Origin: Candidatus Sulfopaludibacter sp. SbA3
Lineage (GTDB): Bacteria > Acidobacteriota > Terriglobia > Bryobacterales > Bryobacteraceae
Assembly: GCA_945861255.1 (NCBI GenBank)
Contig: CAMAUG010000252.1
Coordinates: forward strand, 1-5,867
Direction of reading: 5' to 3'
Length of the DNA: 5,867 nucleotides
The notes beneath the pieces were generated by a model that had not been told where the DNA came from, ran no database searches, and saw nothing but the letters and a program-made list of their open reading frames with translations. The translations under genes and the position numbers were made by a program. Shown one piece after another: positions 1 through 5,743 of the stretch. Positions within the stretch are counted from its first letter, which is position 1. The number at the start of each line of letters is the position of its first letter.

Positions 1-775
1 GATCAAACCGGTGGTGGAAATTCAGTTCTTCGATTACATCTGGCCCGCGATGATGCAGATTCGCGATGAGCTGGCGTCTTTGCGATGGCGTTCGAATGGG
101 GCGTGGAAAGCGCCGTTGGTGATCCGCGCCGCGATTGGCGGATATCTGAACGGCGGCTCCATCTATCACAGCCAGTGCGGCGAATCCGCATTCACGCACA
201 TTCCCGGCATTCACGTGGTGTTCCCATCCAATGCGCTGGATGCCTGCGGGCTGTTGCGCACGGCCATCCGCTGCGACGATCCGGTGCTTTTTCTGGAGCA
301 CAAGCGCCTGTACCGGGAACCCTACAATCGGGCCCAGCATCCTGGCCCGGATTACATGATCCCCTTCGGCCAGGCGAAGGTCGTCAAACCCGGCGCGCGG
401 CTGACGCTTGTCACCTACGGCGCGCTGGTGCAGAAGTCCTTGCAAGCCGCCGTGCAGATTGAGCAGCAGCATCCCGGTTGGACGATCGAGGTCATCGACC
501 TCCGCACGCTGAACCCCTACGATTGGGCCGCGATCAAGACCTCCGTGGAGAAAACAAATCGAGTGATGGTGGTGCACGAAGACACGCTTTCCTGGGGTTA
601 TGGCGCGGAGATTTCCGCACGCATAGCCAGAGAACTGTTCGGCTCGCTGGACGCGCCCGTGGGGCGAGTGGGTGCGCTGGACACGTGGGTAGGATACAGC
701 CCGGCGCTTGAAAGCGAGATTCTCCCGCAGGTGGAAAACATCATGGAAGAAGCGCTGAAGACGCTGGCGTATTAG
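1..775 (+). CDS. 2-oxoacid dehydrogenase E1 component, beta region (C-terminal fragment, 5' truncated by window edge)
   Basis: The reading frame is already open at the left edge (codons begin at base 2) and ends with TAG at 773-775, giving about 257 residues. The protein matches the C-terminal two thirds of the E1 beta part of pyruvate / branched-chain 2-oxoacid dehydrogenases, cytoplasmic ThDP enzymes that decarboxylate a 2-oxoacid and acylate the lipoyl group of E2. Visible landmarks are VEIQFFDYIWPA at the edge, the IYHSQCGE segment carrying the conserved active-site-region His, DPVLFLEHKRLYR, and then the transketolase C-terminal domain (LVTYGALVQKSL, IDLRTLNPYDW, VVHEDTLSWGYGAEI, VGYSP). 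The wording resembles the single-chain alpha-beta fused E1 seen in Acidobacteriota and relatives, but the alpha part would lie outside the window. Substrate (pyruvate versus branched-chain) cannot be decided. The GTG at base 11 is not a real start, because homology continues upstream of it. The stop lies 7 bp from the stop of the convergent kinase-like gene. Confidence 0.9.
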   Translation, partial: IKPVVEIQFFDYIWPAMMQIRDELASLRWRSNGAWKAPLVIRAAIGGYLNGGSIYHSQCGESAFTHIPGIHVVFPSNALDACGLLRTAIRCDDPVLFLEHKRLYREPYNRAQHPGPDYMIPFGQAKVVKPGARLTLVTYGALVQKSLQAAVQIEQQHPGWTIEVIDLRTLNPYDWAAIKTSVEKTNRVMVVHEDTLSWGYGAEISARIARELFGSLDAPVGRVGALDTWVGYSPALESEILPQVENIMEEALKTLAY

Positions 776-782
776 TCGAAGC

Positions 783-2528
783 TCACGCGCCGGCGGGAGC
801 CTGTGCCTCAAGTTCCGCCAGCAGCCGATCGATGTCCGCGGTCTGCACGGGTCGCGCCAGAAGGAATCCCCCGCTTTCCGCCAGGCTGCGGGCGAAATCC
901 GCGTCGTAGCCGTCGCTCACCAGAACAAAGGACGGCACCGAACCGCGCAGCCGTTCGTGAAAATCGCTCCACTTCCAGCCGCCTTGACGCACCGCCCATA
1001 TCACGGCGTCGAAACGAAGGCGCCGCGCGGTATCGGCCGACGATTCGGCCGCGGACGGAACGACGCGGTGGCCGCGCGCGGCCAACAACCCGACCAATTG
1101 GCGGCGCGCCGTTGCATCGGACTCCACCAACATAAGCGTCAACGAACGCGAGGCGCTCCGGACGGGCGATGTGCCAGGATCGCCTTCCAGGGTGCCCGGA
1201 GCAAGCGGCAGATCCAGCTCAAATGCGGCGGAACCCGATTGAACGCGACAGCGGATTTCCCCGCCGTGACCCTGAATCACCCCGCGCGCGACGTCCAGGC
1301 CCATTCCCGGCGGCAGCGCGCCGCGCTCCTGATCCGCGGCGTACGCTATTTCCAGCACAATTCTCCCGCCTAGGAGGCTGCTGGTCACCATCATGTTTTT
1401 GGCCGTGCTCCGGGCAGCGGATTGCTCCGCGCAGATCAACAAATCAAGCAGAATCTGCTCCAGATGGCCCTCGACGCCGAGCACCGTTGCCGGTTCGAGC
1501 GCAAGGCGATTCTGAACGCGCAGTCCCCACGTGTGCCACTCCGCTTCGCGAAATTGCATCAAACCGTGCATCAACGCATGCAGATCCACGGGCTTGGCTG
1601 CCGCGTCCTCCGGGCGTGCGAAGGAGACCAGCCGGGCGACGATTTCCGCGGCGCGCCGCGACTCCGCCGCGATCTGTTTCAAGTCCCTTTCGAGCAACGG
1701 CGAGGAGCGGCCGTCGGAGGCCGCCGAGGAGAGTCGCGCGATCGTCTCCAGCGGAGCCAGCAACTGGCCGGCGATCCCCGAAATCAATTGTCCGGTGGCG
1801 GCCAGCTTTTCGCCGCGCAGCATTTGTTCACGCACCTTGTGCTGGTCTTGCAGCTTCAACGCCGCCGCCACCTGGTTCGCCAGATGCTGAATGGCAGCTT
1901 GCTCGTCGGGGCTGAAATAGCCGGTGCGTCGATGATGACCCACCGCGAGCACTCCCAGAACCTCATTCTGGGCCGTCAGCGGGACAAACAACGCGGAGCG
2001 CAATTGTTCGTGAGTCCACCCGGAGCTGACCAACGGGTTCCGGCGCGCATCGGCGATATGCAGGGATTCGCGGGTCTTAAAGCAACGGGCGACGGCGCCC
2101 GTCATTCCTTCCTGGAGCGCGTCCAAAGGAATGGCCATTGGCTCCGGATCGTCCGTGGTCGGCACCGCCTCCAAGGATTTCACGCGGCGGTTGTGGAGGT
2201 ACAGACGGACGTTGTCCGCACCAGTGATGGTAGGCAGGATGTCGGCAAGTTTTTCCGCGATCTCGTGCGGAGATCCAGCCGCGATCACACCCTCGCTTAG
2301 CGTATGCAGTGCCCGCACGGAGCCGCGTTGCGCGGCCAGACGCTGCTCCCGGACCCACCAGATACAAATGGCCCCGGCGGAAAGGATGACCGCGGATAGC
2401 AACTGCGCCGGGGAGACGGCGGCTGGGGATGTTCCAATTTCCATCGCCCATGCCACGCCCACCGGCACGGCCAGCAGGATGGGCAGAACGGCGGGACGCG
2501 TCAAGCGGCGTGCTGACTGGTTAGCCAT
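783..2528 (-). CDS. Membrane-anchored GAF-domain pseudo-hybrid histidine kinase with degenerate receiver
   Basis: This 581-residue protein has the layout of a hybrid sensor kinase. It has two hydrophobic segments (about 13-29 and 40-58), a linker, a GAF domain (about 76-226; FVPLTAQNEVLGVLAVG and FSPDEQAAIQHLANQVAAAL are typical), a DHp-like helix pair (234-305), an HATPase-like domain (315-442) and a CheY-like receiver (462-572). The key residues are missing. DHp reads GIAGQLLAPL, with Gly254 where the phosphoacceptor His should be. The N-box reads LLICAEQ, with Cys366 in place of the Mg-binding Asn. No DxGxG box is visible, although the G2-like stretch GMGLDVARGVIQGHGG survives. In the receiver the phosphorylated Asp is Ala512 and the conserved Lys is Arg559. 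ATG at 2528 is supported by GGGAG at 2541-2537. The start lies inside the upstream phosphatase gene, which suggests coupled translation. It probably acts as a ligand sensor or scaffold without kinase activity. A decaying gene is less likely, since the frame is intact. Confidence 0.85.
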   Translation of the reverse strand: MANQSARRLTRPAVLPILLAVPVGVAWAMEIGTSPAAVSPAQLLSAVILSAGAICIWWVREQRLAAQRGSVRALHTLSEGVIAAGSPHEIAEKLADILPTITGADNVRLYLHNRRVKSLEAVPTTDDPEPMAIPLDALQEGMTGAVARCFKTRESLHIADARRNPLVSSGWTHEQLRSALFVPLTAQNEVLGVLAVGHHRRTGYFSPDEQAAIQHLANQVAAALKLQDQHKVREQMLRGEKLAATGQLISGIAGQLLAPLETIARLSSAASDGRSSPLLERDLKQIAAESRRAAEIVARLVSFARPEDAAAKPVDLHALMHGLMQFREAEWHTWGLRVQNRLALEPATVLGVEGHLEQILLDLLICAEQSAARSTAKNMMVTSSLLGGRIVLEIAYAADQERGALPPGMGLDVARGVIQGHGGEIRCRVQSGSAAFELDLPLAPGTLEGDPGTSPVRSASRSLTLMLVESDATARRQLVGLLAARGHRVVPSAAESSADTARRLRFDAVIWAVRQGGWKWSDFHERLRGSVPSFVLVSDGYDADFARSLAESGGFLLARPVQTADIDRLLAELEAQAPAGA

Positions 2529-3232
2529 GCATCCAGCTCCCGGTCCTGAAAATGGCGCGCGGAGAAGTCCACGTCTTTAAGCGCCGCGGCGTGCGTCAGG
2601 ATTCCCACCACGCGCATGCCGGCGGCGCGCGCCGCGATCACTCCGGCCGGCGAGTCTTCGAAAACAATGCAGTTCCGCGGCGCAACCCCCAGCTTCCCGG
2701 CGGCCAGCAGAAAGAGATCCGGGGCGGGTTTGGCTCGCGCCACTTCGGAGGCATCCACGATCACCCGGAAAAACGTCCGCAGCGCGGCGCCGTCCAGCAC
2801 GAAATCTATATTGGCCCGCTCGGCATTGCTGGCCAGCGCCATCGGCATCTCACGCATCCGCTCTAGAAACGCGGCGATGCCGGGAACCAAATGGTCCGCC
2901 AATCGCCCGCCAATGGTCTCGCGGTACAGACGCTCTTTAGCCGCACCATGGTCTTGCTGGTAGTCCGCGTATTCCGGCACGCCCTGTCCATCGGCGGAAG
3001 CGCCCATGAAGTGCAGTACGATCTCTTCGTTTTTCAATCCGTGAATGCGGTCTTCGATGCCCGCCGCGTCCAAGCCGAGCGAATGCAAGTATTCCCGCCA
3101 GACTGCGATATGGACCGGCATGGAATCGACGATCACCCCGTCCATATCGAAAATAAGGGCAAGTCCGGGCGCGAGTGGCCCGGGCCGCGGCAACGGAGCG
3201 TCCGCCTCCGCGCCGCCCACGGCAGTTTTCAT
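2501..3232 (-). CDS. HAD-superfamily phosphatase / beta-phosphoglucomutase-like hydrolase
   Basis: This is a 243-residue cytoplasmic phosphohydrolase or phosphomutase of HAD subfamily I. All four motifs are intact: motif I FDMDGVIVDS with nucleophile Asp29 and acid/base Asp31, motif II Ser135 (ALASN), motif III Lys168 (ARAKPAPD), and motif IV Glu192-Asp193 (FEDSPAG). The alpha-helical cap occupies about residues 40-110, the position used by beta-phosphoglucomutase and small sugar-phosphate or glycolate phosphatases. The substrate cannot be read from sequence. The frame stays open upstream to an ATG at 3562, but the extra 110 residues show no family resemblance, and the length from ATG 3232 is normal for the family, so I chose 3232. 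No good Shine-Dalgarno precedes 3232, whereas an extended -10 element sits just upstream, so the message may be leaderless. An ATG at 3364 is the next alternative. It overlaps the kinase-like gene by 28 bp and probably heads a two-gene operon. Confidence 0.88.
   Translation of the reverse strand: MKTAVGGAEADAPLPRPGPLAPGLALIFDMDGVIVDSMPVHIAVWREYLHSLGLDAAGIEDRIHGLKNEEIVLHFMGASADGQGVPEYADYQQDHGAAKERLYRETIGGRLADHLVPGIAAFLERMREMPMALASNAERANIDFVLDGAALRTFFRVIVDASEVARAKPAPDLFLLAAGKLGVAPRNCIVFEDSPAGVIAARAAGMRVVGILTHAAALKDVDFSARHFQDRELDAWLTSQHAA
2537..2541 (-). promoter_or_regulatory. Ribosome binding site of the kinase-like gene
   Basis: On the minus strand GGGAG precedes the ATG at 2528 by 8 nt. It lies inside the last codons of the phosphatase gene. 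It fixes the start of the kinase-like protein and fits translational coupling between the two overlapping genes. Confidence 0.6.
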
Positions 3233-3241
3233 CTGAGCCGC

Positions 3242-3250
3242 ATCATAGCA
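3242..3250 (-). promoter_or_regulatory. Candidate extended -10 promoter for the phosphatase/kinase-like operon
   Basis: On the minus strand the sequence reads TGCTATGAT, a TGn extension plus a hexamer matching TATAAT at 5 of 6 positions. No convincing -35 box is present, which extended -10 promoters can tolerate. Transcription would be expected to start about 6-9 nt downstream, at roughly 3232-3236, almost on the ATG at 3232. The call is from motif reading only. Confidence 0.35.
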
Positions 3251-3377
3251 CGCGGCATCCAGGCGCGGCTGGTAAGAAAAGGCGCCCACTCCTTCCCGGG
3301 CGCACTCGTGGCACTCGGCCTGGTGCGCCGAGCGTGGCGCGACCCGTGGGTCTACGAATGTCATAGTGGGCAACGAC

Positions 3378-3389
3378 CCTTCGCGAAGG
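3378..3389. repeat. Perfect 12-bp palindrome
   Basis: CCTTCGCGAAGG is its own reverse complement. It lies about 130-150 bp upstream of the phosphatase start and about 200 bp upstream of the tRNA. It could be an operator half-site pair or chance in GC-rich DNA; no regulator is identified. Confidence 0.3.
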
Positions 3390-3400
3390 ACTTCGGATTT

Positions 3401-3420
3401 GCAAAGGGACGCAAAGACAG
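3401..3420 (+). repeat. Tandem pair of similar decamers
   Basis: GCAAAGGGAC is followed directly by GCAAAGACAG, identical at 7 of 10 positions. On the other strand this reads as a TTTGCGTCCCTTTGC-like stretch, a style of short degenerate intergenic repeat I recall from several environmental bacterial genomes. Only two units are present and the function is unknown. Confidence 0.3.
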
Positions 3421-3527
3421 CGGGGCGTTTACCCGTCGGTTCGTGACCAGCCGCTAACTTCTGATCGGTTAACAACCGTGCCGAGACGATACGAGATCGA
3501 AATATCAGGTTCCCCGCGAGAGCGTGA

Positions 3528-3556
3528 TAGACTGGATCGAGACGGCGGAAAATGCT
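3528..3556 (+). promoter_or_regulatory. Weak candidate promoter of tRNA-Val
   Basis: TAGACT (3528-3533, 4/6 to TTGACA) is separated by 17 nt from AATGCT (3551-3556, only 3/6 to TATAAT). Transcription would begin about 20 nt before the tRNA 5' end. The spacing is right but the -10 match is poor, so this is a low-confidence placement. Confidence 0.2.
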
Positions 3557-3585
3557 AGCCACACCGGCCGGAATTCCTGCATCGC

Positions 3586-3662
3586 GGGCCCTTAGCTCAG
3601 TTGGTTAGAGCGCTACCTTGACACGGTAGAGGTCAGAGATTCGAGTTCTCTAGGGCCCACCA
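3586..3662 (+). tRNA. tRNA-Val (anticodon GAC), CCA encoded
   Basis: A full cloverleaf can be drawn by hand. The acceptor stem GGGCCCT/AGGGCCC (3586-3592 with 3652-3658) has 7 of 7 pairs. The D arm is GCTC/GAGC with a GG-containing loop (3595-3611). The anticodon stem is CTACC/GGTAG with loop TTGACAC, putting the anticodon GAC at 3620-3622. The variable loop is AGGTC. The T arm is AGAGA/TCTCT with loop TTCGAGT (3635-3651). A discriminator A and genomic CCA follow (3659-3662). GAC reads GUC and GUU valine codons; a second valine tRNA (TAC) would be expected elsewhere. The methyltransferase start lies 44 nt downstream with no terminator visible in between. Confidence 0.97.
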
Positions 3663-3706
3663 TCCAACCGCTTCTTGCCCCAACTGGCCTGCAACAATTA
3701 GGACTT

Positions 3707-4258
3707 ATGCCTAACCCCGATTGGGAAGCGCGCCACGCGAAGACGGTGGCATCGGGATCCGCGGAGCTCACCGCATCGTCGCTGATCGTCGAGTTCACGA
3801 CTCAACTCCAGCCCGGGCGGGCCCTCGATCTGGCATGTGGCCTGGGCCGGCATTCACTGTGGCTGGCGCGCATGGGTTGGCACGTGACTGCGGTCGACCG
3901 GTCGCGAGTGGCCATCGAATTCCTTCAGCGGGCGGCGGCGGCACAGGGAACGCGAATCGACGCCGTGGTGGCCGATTTAGAGAGTGGCGGCCTGGTCATC
4001 CGGCAAGACCATCCTTGGAACCTGATCGTGGTTTACAACTACTGGCAGCGCGGCCTGATGGCATCCGTAAGAAGCGGCGTATCGCCAGGTGGATTCGTAT
4101 TGGCGAGCGCACGCCTGACCGGCAGCTTCCGTGTGGAGCCGGGCGAGCTGCGGAGCGCTTTTTCGGACTGGGAGATTTTGCACTACCGTGAACATCAGAA
4201 TGCAGACGCAGGACACGCGACCGCGCAGATCGCCGCGCGGCGTCCCACGATCGCGTAG
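3707..4258 (+). CDS. Class I SAM-dependent methyltransferase (TehB-like), substrate unknown
   Basis: This 183-residue soluble protein has a Rossmann-type methyltransferase core. The glycine-rich motif I, DLACGLGRH (residues 41-49), binds the methionine part of SAM. Asp64 at the end of strand 2 (VTAVDRS) fits the ribose-binding acid, and Asp90 (VVADLES) fits the adenine contact. WNLIVVYNYW (104-113) corresponds to motif IV, and the segment VSPGGFVLASA (125-135) to strand 5 of the fold. Its length and the YNYWQRGL pattern resemble small TehB/tellurite-resistance-like or small-molecule methyltransferases. Such names rarely reflect the true substrate, and I do not assign one. The frame begins at ATG 3707. 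An AGGA at 3700-3703 is present but lies only 3 nt from the ATG, closer than usual. It may be transcribed together with tRNA-Val. It converges on the hydrolase gene across a 98-bp gap. Confidence 0.82.
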   Translation: MPNPDWEARHAKTVASGSAELTASSLIVEFTTQLQPGRALDLACGLGRHSLWLARMGWHVTAVDRSRVAIEFLQRAAAAQGTRIDAVVADLESGGLVIRQDHPWNLIVVYNYWQRGLMASVRSGVSPGGFVLASARLTGSFRVEPGELRSAFSDWEILHYREHQNADAGHATAQIAARRPTIA

Positions 4259-4324
4259 GAATACGCGCGTAGGTTCACGTAGACCGCCGCCCTGGCAGTC
4301 GTGGCTCGGAAGTCGTCTGTGAGC

Positions 4325-4350
4325 CGCGGCCGTGACGGAGCGGGGCCGCG
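4325..4350. terminator. GC-rich hairpin in convergent gap, possible bidirectional terminator
   Basis: CGCGGCC (4325-4331) pairs perfectly with GGCCGCG (4344-4350) around a 12-nt loop. It lies between the stop of the methyltransferase (4258) and the stop of the hydrolase (4357), just where transcripts from both sides should end. There is no T tract on either strand, so intrinsic termination would be weak. Confidence 0.35.
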
Positions 4351-4356
4351 CCAGGA

Positions 4357-5616
4357 TCAGTCCGCGACAGCCTGATACACGGCGTTGACGAAGCTGGTGC
4401 GCACACCGGGACGGCGCGTGGACACCATCATGACGCCAATCAATTGTTCCTTGGGATCCACCCAGAAGTAGGTACCGTAGGCGCCGGCCCAACCGAAATC
4501 GCCCACACTGCCCAGCCAACCACTGGCGCCCGTGCTGCGGCGCACGCGTACGCCCAAGCCGAAGCCGTATCCGCGCAAGTTCATCTCGACGGGAAGATGA
4601 TTGCGCAGGTCCAGATTTCCGATCGCGTTATCGGTCATCAGCTCAACGCTTTTGCGGCTCAGCAGGCGCACGCCATTGGATTGCCCGCCGTTGAGCAGCA
4701 TTTGTGCGAATTGCAGATAGTCTTCAGCGGAACCGGTGAGACCGCCCGCTCCGGAGAAATATTCACCGCTGGCGGGCATCGGGGCTGGGGCCGGCGGTCT
4801 GGTCAAACCTTGATCCCCTGGCACATACAACACGGCCACGTCGCCTAATCTATTTTGCGGAACCGTGAAGAACGAATTGTTCATGCCCAGAGGAGTGAAG
4901 ATGCGCTGCTTGAAGAACTGCTCCAGGTTCATCCCGCTGAGGACTTCGACCACACGCCCCAGGGTATCGAAGCCCGTGCCGGGGCTATATTCCCACTGCG
5001 TGCCGGGCTGGAAATTCAGCGGCAATGTGGCGGCGCGCGCGACGCGCTCGGCCAGCGATCCGCCTCGCGGCAGCTTGGCTTGGCGGACAAACTCTCCGGC
5101 CGGACCTGCCTCGCCATTGGCGAGCCCGGAGGTATGCGTCAGCAAGTGCTGGATGCTGATTTCGCGATCAGCCGGCGCCAGGCGATACCCGGAGCCCTTG
5201 GGATCGTTCGGCAGGTTCCATACCGCGACTTTCGGGTTCTTGAACTCCGGCAAGTACTTGGAGACCGGATCGGTGAGCAGCAGCTTACCGTCTTCCATCA
5301 ACATGAGGATCGCCACCGCGGTGATGGGCTTGGTCATGGAAGCCAGACGAAACATCGTGTCCGTCCGCATGGGCTTCTTGGCATCCAGGTCCATCAGCCC
5401 ATAGGCCTCATGCTGCACCACTTTGCCGCGGCGGGTGACCAACGTCACGGCGCCCGCGAAATCTTTGGCTTCAATATGGCCCTGCATGAGAGGCTGGATG
5501 CGCTTCAGGCGCTCCGAGGACAGTCCGGCATCTTCGGGTTTCGAAACCGTCAAGGAGGCAGCGTAGGACTGCCCTGCCAGCAGAACGGCCAGCACGGGGG
5601 CGAAAAGTGATTTCAT
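4357..5616 (-). CDS. Secreted beta-lactamase-family serine hydrolase (family VIII esterase / PBP4*-like)
   Basis: This 419-residue protein begins with a short signal peptide (MKSLFAPVLAVLLAGQSYA, likely cut after Ala19), so it acts outside the cytoplasmic membrane. The beta-lactamase/transpeptidase fold is marked by SMTK at residues 93-96 (Ser93 nucleophile, Lys96 general base). Other marks are the HLLTHTSGL block (157-165), WEYSPGTGFDTLGRVVEVLSG (208-228) with Tyr210 as the likely second catalytic residue, GAGGLTGSAEDYLQFAQMLLNGG, and the C-terminal FGWAGAYGTYFWVDPKEQLIGVMM, whose WAG sits where KTG or WGG is found. Members hydrolyse esters or D-amino-acid peptides more often than beta-lactams, so resistance should not be assumed. 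ATG 5616 is chosen because GGAG lies 6 nt upstream and the signal peptide begins there. The frame runs open further up to 5829 but that part is not protein-like. Neighbouring transposase sequence lies upstream on the same strand. Confidence 0.9.
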   Translation of the reverse strand: MKSLFAPVLAVLLAGQSYAASLTVSKPEDAGLSSERLKRIQPLMQGHIEAKDFAGAVTLVTRRGKVVQHEAYGLMDLDAKKPMRTDTMFRLASMTKPITAVAILMLMEDGKLLLTDPVSKYLPEFKNPKVAVWNLPNDPKGSGYRLAPADREISIQHLLTHTSGLANGEAGPAGEFVRQAKLPRGGSLAERVARAATLPLNFQPGTQWEYSPGTGFDTLGRVVEVLSGMNLEQFFKQRIFTPLGMNNSFFTVPQNRLGDVAVLYVPGDQGLTRPPAPAPMPASGEYFSGAGGLTGSAEDYLQFAQMLLNGGQSNGVRLLSRKSVELMTDNAIGNLDLRNHLPVEMNLRGYGFGLGVRVRRSTGASGWLGSVGDFGWAGAYGTYFWVDPKEQLIGVMMVSTRRPGVRTSFVNAVYQAVAD

Positions 5617-5622
5617 TGGTTT

Positions 5623-5626
5623 CTCC
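5623..5626 (-). promoter_or_regulatory. Ribosome binding site fixing the hydrolase start
   Basis: GGAG on the minus strand lies 6 nt before ATG 5616. An in-frame ATG at 5628 overlaps this site and would add only four residues ahead of the signal peptide, so 5616 is preferred. Confidence 0.65.
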
Positions 5627-5636
5627 ATTGGAATCC

Positions 5637-5642
5637 AGCATA
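5637..5642 (-). promoter_or_regulatory. Candidate -10 box of the hydrolase gene
   Basis: TATGCT on the minus strand (4/6 to TATAAT) is placed so that a transcript would start near 5630, leaving a short leader that includes the GGAG site. No good -35 is seen at 17 nt. The position where a -35 spacer would lie is taken by one copy of a direct repeat (5642-5657). Confidence 0.25.
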
Positions 5643-5657
5643 CTTCATGTCCGGGTG
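5642..5657 (+). repeat. Direct repeat, copy 1
   Basis: ACTTCATGTCCGGGTG matches copy 2 at 5711-5725 with a single-base indel. It abuts the candidate -10 box of the hydrolase gene. Confidence 0.6.
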
Positions 5658-5662
5658 TAGCG

Positions 5663-5710
5663 CCACGGGCGTCGGGGACTGCAAACGGGCGGGGCGGCGA
5701 CGGGCCGTGG
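5663..5710. repeat. Imperfect palindrome framed by the direct repeats
   Basis: CCACGG (5663-5668) pairs with CCGTGG (5705-5710), and CGTCG (5670-5674) pairs with CGACG (5698-5702), with a small 1x2 internal loop and a 23-nt apex. The right arm ends exactly where direct-repeat copy 2 begins. It could fold as a stable GC-rich hairpin in DNA or RNA, and might serve as the end of the neighbouring insertion sequence or terminate its transcript. Confidence 0.5.
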
Positions 5711-5725
5711 ACTTCAGTCCGGGTG
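5711..5725 (+). repeat. Direct repeat, copy 2
   Basis: ACTTCAGTCCGGGTG is copy 1 (5642-5657) with one base deleted. The start-to-start distance is 69 bp. It lies 18 bp beyond the stop of the transposase fragment. Confidence 0.6.
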
Positions 5726-5743
5726 GGCGACATAGAAGTGGAA

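Larger units (their letters stand above)
3233..3585. other. Intergenic stretch between phosphatase gene and tRNA-Val
   Basis: These 353 bases contain no gene I can support. The minus-strand frame of the phosphatase is open across most of it (to 3562), but its translation (for example SAHQAECHECAREG) has no domain signature. Small structures visible are a perfect 12-bp palindrome CCTTCGCGAAGG (3378-3389), two adjacent similar decamers GCAAAGGGAC and GCAAAGACAG (3401-3420), and a short hairpin CGGTT-AAC-AACCG (3466-3478). The stretch should carry the divergent promoters for the phosphatase operon and the tRNA. Confidence 0.55.

Noticed and set aside
1169..2300. Long plus-strand open frames opposite the kinase-like gene
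   Set aside because: They are Arg/Pro-rich or low-complexity mirror frames of a GC-rich coding gene. The TAGGAGG near 1371 is followed by an ATG too far away (1394) and encodes nothing recognisable.
3466..3478. CGGTT-AAC-AACCG hairpin as a terminator
   Set aside because: Only 5 bp of stem, a 3-nt loop and no T tract, and no gene ends nearby.
3233..3562. N-terminal extension of the phosphatase to ATG 3562 or 3364
   Set aside because: No HAD-family counterpart exists for these residues, and the region contains intergenic-type repeats and a candidate promoter.
3659..3706. Integration (att) site at the tRNA 3' end
   Set aside because: No second copy of the tRNA 3' end and no integrase are present in the window.
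3613..3798. 61-codon open frame on the minus strand covering the tRNA
   Set aside because: Its end (GPRELESLTSTVSR) is simply the antisense of tRNA-Val; such frames are a known artefact of tRNA genes.
4855..5610. 251-codon plus-strand open frame opposite the hydrolase
   Set aside because: It is the complementary shadow of a clearly homologous gene with signal peptide and catalytic motifs on the minus strand.
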